Assembly (NCBI GenBank): GCA_036346225.1
Contig: JARFIW010000108.1
Location: 3,472,001-3,536,000, forward strand
Reading direction: 5' to 3'
From: Platerodrilus igneus
Lineage: Eukaryota; Arthropoda; Insecta; Coleoptera; Lycidae
DNA length: 64,000 bases
The notes under the pieces were generated by a model that saw nothing but the letters and a program-made list of their open reading frames with translations, had not been told where the DNA came from and ran no database searches. The translations under genes and the position numbers were made by a program. Below are positions 23,881 through 35,954 of this stretch, in pieces; the stretch's first letter is position 1; every line of letters begins with the position of its first letter.

Positions 23881-25126
23881 AACAATGTTCTCTTTTATCA
23901 ACAGCAGATGTGAAACTAATTTAAAAGCGACACTAATTTGTTGCAAAAGCATAAAAGGAAATTACCAAATTTTTAAAAAGGTATGGTCTAATTGTTGGAA
24001 CAAACAAATGCTATTCCAAAAATACACCCATCCAAAAAACACTTTAGTATCATTTAAAGGTACCAAAGTTTTGGAATAAATTTCTAAAACAGAATAAAAA
24101 AAAATAGTGTCCGATCGGGGAAAAACAGACGGTGCGTGTAATGATGGTTTAATATACAATCGAATAGGGCTTCGTAAATGATTTTTCCGATGCAGCATAA
24201 TTACATACAAGGCATGCAAATAAACATTAGTTCTATGAGATCGCACATATGCTCTTAGTTTATTCTTCTCCGATGCAAAATAATCACATATCTTACATGT
24301 GATTTCCCAATGTTCCACCCGAAGGTACTACATTGGCCAGGAAGCGAGTTTTTTTTTACATTTTGCCGAACGCTTGCTGTTCCAAACAAGGTAGGGATCT
24401 TTAACGTGCGTGACAGAACTCACACACGAGACGAACCTCCCCCATTTTACCTCTCATCCGAACGAGGGTTTATTTTTGTGAAAAATGCTCGCCTAACATT
24501 TTTCAAGCGGACCTTGTCGGGATTCGAACTCGGGACCTTGGGCATAGTAGTCACACACATACCAATACGGCACGGAGCCGCCTAAAGAGAAAATGAGACT
24601 ACAAGTATTTGTAAAAAAAAATTTTTTCTATACAGAATAATTACACGAATGGACGTTTCTTAATATGCGATAGATAGCAAATGAATTTTTAGAGTATTTT
24701 TTTTATTTGCGGTAATAGTTACACAAATCGCATGTGAATAGACGTTCGTTAATATGCGATCGCAAATTTACGTGTAAATTTCTTTTTTCTGCTATGGTGT
24801 ACTTGCACAAATTGCATGACATCAGACGCTTGTTAGTATGCGATCATTTGTGTTTCTGTAAACTGTTTTTTCGTGACTCGTGATAATTACACAAATTGCA
24901 CGCTCACGCACGTTTCTTAGCATGCGATAATACATGGCGTTTTTTGTCTTTTTGTATTGTGACATAATTGTATGCGAATAGACGTTCGTTAGTATGCGTC
25001 TGCACGTGGTCTTCGTAAAGTACTTAAGTGTGTTGGTTGAGGCATAATCACACAAACTGCATGCAAATGAACGTTCGTTAGTAAGCGACCGCAAATGTAT
25101 TCGTAAATAACTCTTTTCTGCTGTAG
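23881..25126 (-). pseudogene. Decayed C-terminal fingers and 3' flank of zinc-finger copy 2
   Basis: After the stop at 25127 the minus strand continues with about six further recognisable but broken fingers (24600-25126; for example TAEKSYLRIHLRSLTNER and FACSLCDYAS). A last finger lies at 24180-24318 (CKICDYFASEKNKLRAYVRSH). Frameshifts and lost Cys or His residues show relaxed constraint. A SINE sits inside (24311-24585). The stretch 23885-24180 is shared with 49890-50200 of duplicon 3. Confidence 0.75.
24311..24585 (-). mobile_element. tRNA-derived SINE
   Basis: Read on the minus strand it begins GGCGGCTCCGTGCCGTATTGG and has a good pol III B box (GAGTTCGAATCCCG) about 50 bases in. A weaker A-box-like stretch lies before it, then an unrelated body with cacgttaaagatccc. 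The corresponding site in duplicon 3 (about 50375) lacks it, so it inserted after the duplication. No target duplication could be fixed. Confidence 0.7.
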
Positions 25127-26179
25127 TTAATTGCATGCGAATGGACGTTTGTTAGCATGCGACCATAAGTGTTTTTGTAAATTACTTTTTCGTGACGCAC
25201 CATAATCACACAAATTGCATTCGAACGTACGTTCGTTAGTATGTAACCTCAAATGCTTTTGTAAATTACTTTTTTGTGATGCGGTATAACCACACAAATT
25301 GCATGGAAATGGACGTTCGTTGGTATGCGACCGCAAATGTACTTGTAAATAACTCTTTTCTGCTGTAGAATAATTGCACAAATTGCATGGAAATGGACGT
25401 TTGTTAGCATGCGACCACAAATGCTTTTGTAAACTACTTTTTTGTGACGCATCATAATCACACAAATTGCATGCGAACGGACGTTCGTTAGTATGTAACC
25501 TCAAATGTTTGTGTAAATCACTTCTTCGGGAAGTAGTATAATCACACAAATTGCATGCGAATGGGCGTTCGTTAGTGTGCGACCGAAAATGTGCCTGTAA
25601 ATGACTTTTCTGCGATGCGGTATAATCACAGAAATTGCATGCGAATGGACGCTCGTTAGTATGGGATTGATGATGTTCTTGTAAATGATTTTTTTGTGAT
25701 GCGGTGTAATCGCACAAATTGCATGCAAATGGACGTTCGTTAGTATGCGACCGAATGTGTCTTTTTAAATGACTTTTTTGTGATGCGGTATAATTACACG
25801 AATTGCATGCAAATGGACGTTCGTTGGTATGCGACCGCAAATGTACTTGTAAATAACTCTTTTCTGCTGTAGTATAATTGCACAAATTGCATGGGAATCG
25901 ACGTTTGTTGGCATGCAACCACAGATGTTTTAGTAAATTATTTTTTCGTGACGCACTATAATCACACAAATTGCACGCTAACCGACGTTCCGTATTATGC
26001 GACAACAAATGTTCTTGTAAAGTCCTTTTTCGTGATGCGGTATAATTACACAAATTGCATGCAAATGGACGTTGCCTATTATGCGACAACAAATGTTCTT
26101 GTAAATTCCTTTTTCGTGATGAGGTATAATCACACCAATTGCAGGCGAATGAACCGTCTTTAGAGTAAAACTGCATCAT
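25127..26179 (-). CDS. C2H2 zinc-finger protein, copy 2 (350 residues, 12 fingers)
   Basis: The single open frame starts Met-Met-Gln and encodes 12 complete 28-residue fingers (C-x2-C-x12-H-x3-H) plus the start of a thirteenth. It has nothing else: no signal peptide, membrane segment or N-terminal partner domain. Helix positions -1, 3 and 6 vary between fingers (R/Q/E, N/T/Y/H/D/S and E/K/V/R/A), as expected for DNA contacts, while linkers (HTNERPF or HANKRPF) are constant. Fingers 3-4, 9-10 and 12-13 are near-copies of one two-finger block (HANKR..FPCNLCNY.TAEKSYLQVH), so the array grew by internal duplication. The stop arises from a 10-base deletion in the thirteenth finger, and the remaining fingers downstream are decaying. 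Confidence 0.82.
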   Translation of the reverse strand: MMQFYSKDGSFACNWCDYTSSRKRNLQEHLLSHNRQRPFACNLCNYTASRKRTLQEHLLSHNTERRLACNLCDYSASRKNNLLKHLWLHANKRRFPCNLCNYTTAEKSYLQVHLRSHTNERPFACNSCNYTASQKSHLKRHIRSHTNERPFACNLCDYTASQKNHLQEHHQSHTNERPFACNFCDYTASQKSHLQAHFRSHTNERPFACNLCDYTTSRRSDLHKHLRLHTNERPFACNLCDYDASQKSSLQKHLWSHANKRPFPCNLCNYSTAEKSYLQVHLRSHTNERPFPCNLCGYTASQKSNLQKHLRLHTNERTFECNLCDYGASRKSNLQKHLWSHANKRPFACN

Positions 26180-26290
26180 GTGCCATATTCTTAAACAATT
26201 GTTAAGCTTTATTAGCTAAGTATCGATTATTAACGCAAAAGCCCTTTGCTCAATTTATATTTCGTGGCAACCCTATGCGTTTTTATGTCA
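26180..26290 (-). promoter_or_regulatory. Conserved 5' flank of zinc-finger copy 2
   Basis: It shares aagcttaacaattgtttaagaatatgg-like sequence and the cctatgcgttttta block with copies 1 and 3 at the same distance from ATGATG. Conservation ends at about 26287, where copy 2 diverges from the others. Confidence 0.5.
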
Positions 26291-26734
26291 TCAATATTTG
26301 CGATGTCATATATTGGCGTTCCGTTTTCAACTGACAGTACTGCTCTCTATTGTATTGATTTAACTGAAAAATATTGTTCCGTATTTATCAGTTACTGAAT
26401 ATGCTGTTAAGATGGATCGGTGTGACTTAGGGATGAGAATGAACGATGAAAAGTTCGATCCGGTAACATCACTAGCCTCGTGACATGCGCACCCATCCGT
26501 GTCTATTGTATCAACATAACCATTGCAAATGCTTCGCAAAAATGCTATGCAATCAAAAAAGTCCATAATGGAACGAATAATAAAACTAACTATTATAAAT
26601 AAGCGTATTGTAAAAGCTTTAATAACATTATTTTATAAAAACAATGTTACAGAACAAAACTGTATGCTTAAATTTCTGATTACCATAAGTACCTAGTGCC
26701 TATCTACTGAAGTCGTATATCAATTCCTAAACAA
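26291..26734. other. No recognised feature
   Basis: Unique sequence between zinc-finger copy 2 and the satellite. The minus-strand open frame at 26360-26566 has no recognisable motif. Confidence 0.35.
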
Positions 26735-27238
26735 GAAAAATTAAAAAACGTGTTAATCTTCTATAAGTCGGTTGCAAATCTATATCAAAAAATTAATCAT
26801 TCAATAGACTATCATTGGCCAACATGTTTAACTTCTACTCCACCAAGTAAGAGTGAAAAAATTCTCTTGCACAAATCAAACATATCCGTGTCGTAAAAAA
26901 TTTAACTTTGAAAAATTAAAAAACGTGTTAAGCCTTTTTGAGCCAGGTTGAAATTTATACCAAAAAATCGAGCGTTTAATAGGCTTTCATTAAACACCAT
27001 TTTCAACTCTTGCTCCACGAAGTAAGAGTGAAAAAATTCACTTGCACGAATAGAACATATACGCGTCCAAAAAAATTCAAATTTGAAAAATTAAAAAACG
27101 TGTTAAGCCTTTTTGGGCTAGGTTTAAATTTATAAAAAAAACGAGCGTTCAATAGGCTTTCATTAGCCACCATTTTCAACGTTTGCTCCACGAAGTAAAA
27201 GTGAGAAAATTCACTTGCACGGATAGAACATATACGCG
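26735..27238 (+). repeat. 174-bp satellite, left block (about three units)
   Basis: Units start with gaaaaattaaaaaacgtgtt at 26735, 26910 and 27085 (period 175). Each carries 'taggctttcatt', 'gctccacgaagtaa' and 'acatatacgcg'-like words. The first unit is the most diverged. The array is cut at 27238 by an LTR and continues at 36328. Confidence 0.88.
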
Positions 27239-27503
27239 AGTTAAGGTTCGTGGCTGGGAGCGAACCTTTTTAAAAAGATATTTCCAACTTCCTAACGCAT
27301 TTATTTATTTGTTATACAGAAATTAATTGGAATTTTGACAATCTTGAAATATTATTCTAAGTCCGAAATTAATTAATTAATTGTACAAAGTGAGTTATCT
27401 AACGAACTGCAGTGTTAAAGCTGAACGATGGATTAACTGTCGTCGACTGGAGCTCCCGGTCCTTTTATAATATCCCTACCCCCTTACATGACTGTGGGAA
27501 CTT

Positions 27504-29041
27504 TGTAACAACCCGATTTTCAATCGCTTTGTTGAGCATAAATTTTATAATTATTTTTTATATAATGTTACGCTACTGCGTACCAATTCTTATAGTATTA
27601 ATAGTTGACACAATTTAATTATCACTTGTATATTTCACGAATCGTGGTGGAATTATATGTACGTTTTACAAAGCCTGCATACACCGTGGTGGAATAACCT
27701 CATACAAGCGAATTCTTCTATATTTTAAAAAGCTTTCGTTATACATCTACGGTACCTGAGATCGCATAATATTTACAATACAATGTAGTGAGAGGGTTTA
27801 GTTTCTGGTATTTAAACATATGGTGCGGCCTATGGCCGCAGGACCGGACGAATTCATTGGGGTTTTTGCAGGAATGTGGTTGCAGATGTAAAGAAACAGC
27901 AATGATTCTTGGCTTTTTTGGTGTGTGGTCTTTGGGGACAGACGTGTTTATGTGTGTGCTTAGAACACGTGAGTATTTATTTTGTTGGATGACATTTTTA
28001 ATAATGCAAAGCAACCCTTTGCTATGAGTTTTATTTCGATTCTGCGTCTCTTTTGTAGCGTCTTATTAATTTGTAGGAAGGATTACTTTAATTCTACATA
28101 GACGCTACGACGGTGTGCTATTGCTTAGGTTATTTAAAAGAAAATTCCTTTGCTTCAACTACCGGTCATTGGAACGTAATAAAGACGTGAACTAACCTTT
28201 GTTAATAGCTCAGTAAAGAAAGCTTTTCGGATTTACGTGTCAAACTTTTGTAGTGTTGTAAAGGTTAATTATTATAGACCAGTTGATACTGTTTACTTTT
28301 GATCGCGGAAATGTATGTTCGTTCTACCTATAGTCGCTAAAGACGGGGTGCGGGAGCCGTGTTGCGAGCTATAGTCCGGTCTGTTTTTTGTGAATTATAT
28401 TGACATTAAATTACGTTCGCGTGTTCCAAAAATAATCATTGAAGAGAGCATACGGTATTAACCCATGGAATCCTTGATTTAATCTGTACATACGGATACC
28501 GTGTTGTAAAGACAGTAATGCATAGTTGTGTTTCACAGTGCTTTTGTTAATATAATTAAAGATCTTAAGTTAATCCTAGTTAGGCTAAAGATTAGGTATA
28601 TGTGACGACGTGCACGTCCCTAGATATCAATTAGGTTAGATAGAATTACGTTTATATTATGTCGGAATAGTGGGCCCTGTAGGCCCTATTTCATTTCGAG
28701 TTCAAGACTGTTTATTTATTTGTGTATATATCTGCTTTTCCGGACAGTCGATGGTAAAATAAAATGTTATTTCTTTTTCTAAACTATGAAGTTTATTTCA
28801 TGATTACTTTTATTAGGTATCAGTGCCTTTCCGCTGATTGGCGCCCATGTTTATTATAAATTGTTAATATATGTATCGATGATTTTTATCCATATCGCAT
28901 ATTTGGTAAGTACAAGCAAGGGTTTAGTTAAGAGTTTGAACCACGACCTACGCCGCTGAGTTTAGTCTGCCTGGCCTTAATTAACCGTCTTGACTGGTCT
29001 TTACAGGCCCTCGACGGACGGTTGATTAGGTAATTATTACA
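27504..29041 (+). repeat. 5' LTR of the Gypsy element (1538 bp)
   Basis: Starts TGTAACAACCC and ends TAATTATTACA. It is unusually long for an insect Gypsy LTR. Its right end carries a possible hairpin (ttaaccgtc ... gacggttga). Short open frames at 27739-28027 and 27412-27618 lie in or across it and are not genes. Confidence 0.93.
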
Positions 29042-29062
29042 CTAGCGCCTAACGCTTGGGGC
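29042..29062 (+). other. Candidate primer-binding site of the Gypsy element
   Basis: CTAGCGCCTAACGCTTGGGG directly follows the LTR. The GCGCC(T/C)AACG core resembles primer-binding sites of many LTR elements, but the tRNA is not identified. Confidence 0.5.
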
Positions 29063-29248
29063 TCGAATTTTGTATCGTTTTTACGTTGCTCAATTTTTCA
29101 AACATAATTGTACTGACGCAGACACTTTTGAATTGTTGTGCTGAAGCATTTGCTTTTTACTTGCCAAGTTGAATGTACATTATAATTTTTTTGTGGAGTT
29201 AACATATGCGTGTATTTTGAATTTATTGAACTGATATTATTATTGAAA

Positions 29249-30611
29249 ATGTTTATAGTAGAGTCTTTAAAAGCTGACGAGCTGAGTCACGAATTATTAA
29301 TTCGAAATTCAGATCCTTCTGATAAAACTGTTGATGTTAAAAGAAAATTATTACGTTCCAAACTTGCATTAGAAAAAATGGATGTTTCAATTTTTTCTAA
29401 CTACGAAAAAATTCAAATTAATCAAAAAGACGAATTAAATTGTTTAGAACAAAAAAATTAATGAATTGGAATCCTTGCTTCATTCTTATAAAATTACTCC
29501 TAAGAAAAATTAATATTTACGGTTGCATACCAGACTTTCACACGTCTATCGAAGGTTAACATACACAACCTTCAATGAAGAATATTCTTCATTTCATTCA
29601 CAAATATTTTCTCGTTGTATTAAGTCTATTGAAATGTTAGAGCAAGTCCATGAAGAACAAGAATTTAATTCTAACTTTACGTATTTTTCTTTAGGTGTTA
29701 ATCGCGACTCTACTCATGTTCCTACCGGAAAAGACCTACCTTCTACGTCCAACGTTGTCACCCACACTGAGCCTTCAGTTGGTATTTCAACTAAGGACCT
29801 TAGTACCTGAATTGACTCGCTTAATAGAACTCGTTCAGCGGTTCCGATTTATAAATGGGGTCTCCAGTTTACGGGTGATCCGAAAATATTTCTGTTTTAT
29901 CTTTCATTCAACGTTGCAATGAGCTTCAGGTTGCTCGGAAGGTTTCTTCTGAAGATTTATTCGAAGGAGCCATTGACCTATTTTCTGATTCGGCTTTGGC
30001 TTGGTTTAGAGCCACCCGTTCCTCTGTTCATTCCTGGGATGAATTAATTTACAAACTTAAACAAGACTTTCTCCCGAGGACTACAATGAAAATTTATTGG
30101 CCGACATAAAGGCGCGAAAACAAAAATTGAAGAGTCCCCTATTGTTTATATTTCTACCATGGTAAATTTATTTGCTCAATTGGATGAAGCTATTGCAAAC
30201 TCGAACAACTGAAAATTATTAAAAGAAATTTGCAATCTTTTATGCCACTCAATTGGCTTTGATTGAGGTTACGGACATTTCGCACCTAATCTCTTTATGT
30301 AAAACCTTGGAAGCTATTAAATTACGACATGCACCTGTCGAGGAGCTTCCACTTCCAACAGATTGCCATTCAGTCCAAATCCTAGGGTCCTTGTTTCACC
30401 TACTACAAAAAATATAGTAGCAAGAACTGATATTTCTAATTTCTCAAAAACGAATACTGCCAAGTCTACTACAATTTGTTTCAACTGCAAAAAATTAGGT
30501 CATTCATTTCATACCTGTGCCGAAAAGCGCGCATTATTTTGTTATTTGTGCGGACAACACGATGTTACTTCATTGGATTGTCCAAAATGCTCCCAGAAGT
30601 CAAAAAACTAG
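29249..30611 (+). pseudogene. Gypsy gag (frames interrupted)
   Basis: From Met at 29249 the protein begins MFIVESLKADELSHELLIRN, a typical start of gag in this clade. It then continues in several frames (29523-29815, then about 29840-30350), with capsid-like DLFSDSALAWFRATRSS. The end (30363-30611) carries a clear CCHC zinc knuckle, CFNCKKLGHSFHTC, and a second Cys/His cluster, CYLCGQHDVTSLDC. It would bind RNA and package the genome. At least four one-base shifts separate the pieces. Confidence 0.82.
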
Positions 30612-33600
30612 TTTCGAAGAGTCATTTCGTTAGCCGATGTACCTCTTCACCAAAATTTGCGCTGGCTGACAAAAAGATTTGGCCCGATTGGCTTCAAAAA
30701 GTCAAAAATTTTTTACAAACTACTAAAATTTCTTCTAATTTCTATAATTCTGAAAGAGATTCCAGACCTCATATCGCTGTTAAAATTTTTAACGATAATT
30801 TAGTTGCTCTATTGGATTCTGGCGCAACGACCACGATATTAGGGAAATCGGGAATATTTTTAATTGACAAATACGATTTAAAATTAAATCGTAACGATGA
30901 GTTTTCGTCACTCTCTACGGCTGATGGTACTTCACAGTCTATTCTTGGTAAGATTACTTTGCCACTTTGTGTTAATGGTCTCACTCATGAATTATCAATT
31001 TTGGTTTCTGATACAATTGAGAATGCCCTTACCCTTGGTGTAGATTTTTGCCAATTATTTGAAATTAAAGTAGATTTTTCTACAAAAGAATTTTTGCTTG
31101 TTCTTCTGAAATTGATACTTTTCATATGATTAAATGTGCTGATGAACTGGATGAAGGTCAAAAATCCGAATTGAATCGTATTATTTCTTTATTTAACTTA
31201 CTTGATCGTCCAGAATTGGGTCGAACTGATAAAGTCACTCATACTATTATTACTGGCGATGTTATTCCAATTAAACAACGTTATTATCCTTTATCACCTG
31301 CCATGCTAGCACATGCAAATAAAGAGATTGATGAGATGCTGGCTCAAGGCATTATTAGCCCGAGTTCTAGTCCTTGGAATTCGCCGATGCTGTTGGTTAA
31401 GAAGAAGTCGGGAGAATTTCGTGTTTGCTTTGATGCAAAAAAATTGAATTCTGTAACAAAAAAAGATGCGTATCCTCTTCCATTTTTAAATGACATACTT
31501 GATAGGTTTCGCAATGCCAGGTACTTAACCTCTATTGATTTAAAGAAAGCTTTTGGCAAATACCTTTAGACGCGGCGAGTAGAGAAAAGACTGCCTTTAC
31601 AGTTCCTCGCCGAGGTTTATTCGAGTATAATGTAATGGCTATGGGTTTAACCAACGCGCCTAGTACACTTCAGCGGCTCATGGAGTCTATTTTGGCCATT
31701 CCTTGTCGCAAAATGTTTTTGTTTATTTAGATGATATTATTGTCGTATCGAGTACTTTTAAAGAACATATTGAAATTTTAGAGGAAGTTTACAAAAGACT
31801 TAGAGATGCGAATTTTACCATTAATCTTTCAAAATGTGAATTTTGTAAACCCAAGTTATTATATTTGGGTTATGTTGTTGATAAAGACGGTCTTCATACC
31901 GATCCTTCTAAGATAGATGCTATAGTCAATTTTCCGCTACCTAAGACAGCCACAGAAATTAAACGTTTTACTGGAATGTGTTCGTGGTATCGTCGATTCA
32001 TCAATGATTTTCCACAATTTTGGCTCCGATTAATGACCTATTAAAAAGCAAAGGAAGTCTCAATCTATTACCTGGAATGAAGAAGCTCTTAAATCCTTTG
32101 CAAAAATTAAAGCTTGTCTTGGCCAGGCTCCCATTTTGGCTAGCCCTGACTTTACTAAGCATTTCTACTTACAATGTGATGCGTCGAATTATGGTGTTGG
32201 AGTTGTGCTGACTCAAGGTGAGGGCGACAACGAAAAGGTAATTGCTTACGCATCTCGTGCTCTTAATAAGGCTGAGAAAAATTACTCGGTGACAGAAAGG
32301 GAATTGTTAGCTGTCATTTTGGCATTCAGAAATTTAGGCCTTACATAGAAGGCACACACTTCAAGGTTATTACCGATCATCATTCTTTGATCTGGCTTAA
32401 TAGCCTAAAAGATCCTTCAGGTCGATTAGCGCGTTGGAGCGTTAAGCTTCAGCAGTTTGATTATGAGGTGATTCATAGGAAAGGTAAACTACATGTTGTA
32501 CCTGATGCTCTTTCCAGAGCTCCTGTTGAAATTAATTCTTTAAAATTTTCTTCTGATGATATCGATGACTGGTACAAAAGATGCTATCAGAAATTTCTAA
32601 TAAACCTGATTCTTATCCGGATTGGAGAGTTGAAGATGGAAAAATTTATAAATATATTTCTAATAATTTATCAATTGAATCAAATTTGGTGGAATGGAAA
32701 CTAGTTGTTCCAAAGTCGAGTCGTAATGAGATTTTGCAAAGTGTCACGATGACCCTACCTCGGCTCATTTAGGAGTTTTCAAAACTTTTCAAAGATTAAA
32801 GAGTTATATTATTGGCCCAAAATGAAGTCGGACATTTCTAAATATATTCGCAATTGTAAAATTTGTTGTGAAAGCAAATCTGCTCAATTTAATCATTATG
32901 GATTTATGGGCCAGGAAAAGCAGATCTCTTTCCCATTTCAATGCCTTTCTATCGATTTAGTTGGTCCTTTTCCTCGTTCAAAACAAGGAATACAGTTCTT
33001 TTAGTCATCAGTGATTGGTTTACCAAATTTACTCTAATCCACCCAATGCGCAATGCCTCTGCACAACGCATCTGTGAATATATTGAAAATTATGTGTTTT
33101 TGGTTTACGGGGTTCCACAAATTTGTATGGTGGATAATGGTCCCCAATTTAAAAGCGTTTTGTTTTCAAAATTAATGAATACTTATAACGTTCAATCCGT
33201 TTGGTTTAACGCAAATTACCATCCGCAGGTAAATTTTGTCGAAAGAGTAAATAAAGTTATTGGAACAGCCATCCGTAGTTATATTAAAGACAGTCATAAG
33301 GAATGGGATGTTGAAATCCATAAAATAGGACACGCCCTCCGAAACGCTGTTCACGAATCAACAAAATTTTCACCATCATTTTGGCTTTTGGCCGTACCGT
33401 TCCTATTTCTGGAGATTTTTTGGTCGGTTAAAGAATTTCAAAGAGGATGAGTTGTTTTAGAAAATCGAGAACAGTTAGTTCGAGACATGAATGAACTATC
33501 TCCAATTTTTCGGGAGGTAAAAGAAATTTCATTTGGCGTATGAGCGCAATACCCGTTCATATAATCTAAGACGAAGACCTTTGAAGTTTAATGTTGGTGA

Positions 33601-33780
33601 TATTGTTTGGAGAAAGAATTTTGTTCTGTCGGATGCTACTAAATCATTTAATAAAAATTAGCTCCTAAATATTTGGAAGCTAAGATAATTGAGGTTGTTG
33701 GTACTACGACTTACCGCTTAGCGACGGTGGATGATAAACCGTTGGGTATTTTTCATGTTAAAGATTTAAAGCCACATTAA
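30600..33780 (+). pseudogene. Gypsy pol: protease, RT, RNase H, integrase (frames interrupted)
   Basis: Protease: ALLDSGATTTILG at about 30805. Reverse transcriptase: PWNSPMLLVKKKSG and DLKKAFGK at 31370-31560, then the catalytic FVYLDDIIVVSS at about 31715 and LGYVVDKDGLHTDPSKI. RNase H: YLQCDASNYGVGVVL and TERELLAVI at 32165-32330. Integrase: a zinc-binding region (CKICCESK at about 32860), then the catalytic triad in LSIDLVGPF, MVDNGPQF and NFVERVNK (32945-33250). The C-terminus ends at 33780 with a chromodomain-free FHVKDLKPH. Breaks occur about every 150 to 500 bases, mostly single-base, and several sit at base runs. The catalytic residues themselves are intact. Confidence 0.88.
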
Positions 33781-34410
33781 ATATTTTCCTATTACCTTTA
33801 TTCCCAGTTCTCAGTTGTTAAGTTGAATTCAAGCTATTGGATTTAAGCCTTGTGCATTCACTAGTATTCACATTTTATTTCTGCCTTTGCTGGTGCAGAG
33901 GTTGTTGTGGACGTTGGTCCATACACTTATTTTTGGATTTCGCCTAGAAGTCTATTTTTTTTGTATATTTTGTGGGTTATTGGATTTGAGTTTCGTTGGT
34001 GTTGGAACTGATCACTCCATTCACTTTCGCTTATTCAAACTCTGTAGTTGCAGTTTGGACTGCGCATTTTATTTAATGGAAGCTTGGCTTCTAAAGTAGA
34101 TATTTGCCGATTATTAAGTTTTAATACTTAGGAACTTAGCTTCAAGAGTTGGATTTGTAACTATTGTTTCGATAGTTGCTGGAGCTAATAGTTTTCAAGT
34201 TACCTTTAATCACTTAAATGTGTGAAACATTTTAACTTGTTGGAGGTTGTAGCAAGTCATTTTGTTTTAGAGTTTCGATAATCGGTGTTAGGTGTAGAAT
34301 CTAATATTGACTTGGTGAATTTAACGTATTTCAAGTTCAAAATGTGTTTAGTATGGTTTCCTTACGTTGAGAGGTTGAAGGTTGAAATTTCTTCCCGCAA
34401 TTTCAACTTT

Positions 34411-34420
34411 TGTGGGGGTG
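34411..34420 (+). other. Polypurine tract of the Gypsy element
   Basis: TGTGGGGGTG lies directly before the 3' LTR, the expected place for plus-strand priming. Confidence 0.7.
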
Positions 34421-35954
34421 TGTAACAACCCGATTTTCAATCGCTTTGTTGAGCATAAATTTTATAATTATTTTTATATAATGTTACGCTACTGCGTACC
34501 AATTCTTATAGTATTAATAGTTGACACAATTTAATTATCACTTGTATATTTCACGAATCGTGGTGGAATTATATGTACGTTTTACAAAGCCTGCATACAC
34601 CGTGGTGGAATAACCTCATACAAGCGAATTCTTCTATATTTTAAAAGCTTTCGTTATACATCTACGGTACCTGAGATCGCATAATATTTACAATACAATG
34701 TAGTGAGAGGGTTTAGTTTCTGGTATTTAAACATATGGTGCGGCCTATGGCCGCAGGACCGGACGAATTCATTGGGGTTTTGCAGGAATGTGGTTGCAGA
34801 TGTAAAGAAACAGCAATGATTCTTGGCTTTTTGGTGTGTGGTCTTTGGGGACAGACGTGTTTAGTGTGTGCTTAGAACACGTGAGTATTTATTTTGTTGG
34901 ATGACATTTTTTAATAATGCAAAGCAACCCTTTGCTATGAGTTTTATTTCGATTCTGCGTCTCTTTTGTAGCGTCTTATTAATTTGTAGGAAGGATTACT
35001 TTAATTCTACATAGACGCTACGACGGTGTGCTATTGCTTAGGGTTATTTAAAAGAAAATTCCTTTGCTTCAACTACCGGTCATTGGAACGTAATAAAGAC
35101 GTGAACTAACCTTTGTTAATAGCTCAGTAAAGAAAGCTTTTCGGATTTACGTGTCAAACTTTTGTAGTGTTGTAAAGGTTAATTATTATAGACCAGTTGA
35201 TACTGTTTACTTTTGATCGCGGAAATGTATGTTCGTTCTACCTATAGTCGCTAAAGACGGGGTGCGGGAGCCGTGTTGCGAGCTATAGTCCGGTCTGTTT
35301 TTTGTGAATTATATTGACATTAAATTACGTTCGCGTGTTCCAAAAATAATCATTGAAGAGAGCATACGGTATTAATCCATGGAATCCTTGATTTAATCTG
35401 TACATACGGATACCGTGTTGTAAAGACAGTAATGCATAGTTGTGTTTCACAGTGCTTTTGTTAATATAATTAAAGATCTTAAGTTAATCCTAGTTAGGCT
35501 AAAGATTAGGTATATGTGACGACGTGCACGTCCCTAGATATCAATTAGGTTAGATAGAATTACGTTTATATTATGTCGGAATAGTGGGCCCTGTAGGCCC
35601 TATTTCATTTCGAGTTCAAGACTGTTTATTTATTTGTGTATATATCTGCTTTTCCGGACAGTCGATGGTAAAATAAAATGTTATTTCTTTTCTAAACTAT
35701 GAAGTTTATTTCATGATTACTTTTATTAGGTATCAGTGCCTTTCCGCTGATTGGCGCCCATGTTTATTATAAATTGTTAATATATGTATCGATGATTTTT
35801 ATCCATATCGCATATTTGGTAAGTACAAGCAAGGGTTTAGTTAAGAGTTTGAACCACGACCTACGCCGCTGAGTTTAGTCTGCCTGGCCTTAATTAACCG
35901 TCTTGACTGGTCTTTACAGGCCCTCGACGGACGGTTGATTAGGTAATTATTACA
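34421..35954 (+). repeat. 3' LTR of the Gypsy element (1534 bp)
   Basis: It matches the 5' LTR throughout. I count one substitution (C/T in gtattaa[c/t]ccatgg) and eight one-base length differences, which account exactly for the net 4-base length difference. Confidence 0.95.

Larger units (their letters stand above)
27504..35954 (+). mobile_element. Near-complete Gypsy LTR retrotransposon (8.45 kb)
   Basis: Two LTRs (27504-29041 and 34421-35954) flank gag and pol in the order protease, reverse transcriptase, RNase H, integrase, which defines Gypsy-type elements. The target duplication is ACTT at 27500-27503 and 35955-35958, and could be read as AACTT. The LTRs are almost identical, so insertion was recent. 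All enzymatic domains are present but their frames are cut by many one-base shifts; see the finding on assembly errors. No env-like gene lies between integrase and the 3' LTR (33781-34410). Confidence 0.93.

Noticed and set aside
24490..24585. Possible functional tRNA gene
   Set aside because: Only a tRNA-like head with a B box exists; there is no cloverleaf, and the body matches a SINE layout.
25249..25728. Extra minus-strand frames within zinc-finger copy 2
   Set aside because: They are out-of-frame readings of the 84-base finger repeat.
25891..26163. Plus-strand open frame of 90 residues
   Set aside because: It is the antisense shadow of the zinc-finger array in copy 2.
26735..27238. CRISPR-like regular repeats
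   Set aside because: The 174-bp units are contiguous satellite without spacers, and the sequence is plainly eukaryotic.
27739..28027. Open frames on both strands
   Set aside because: They lie in the Gypsy LTR, and the corresponding part of the other LTR carries indels.
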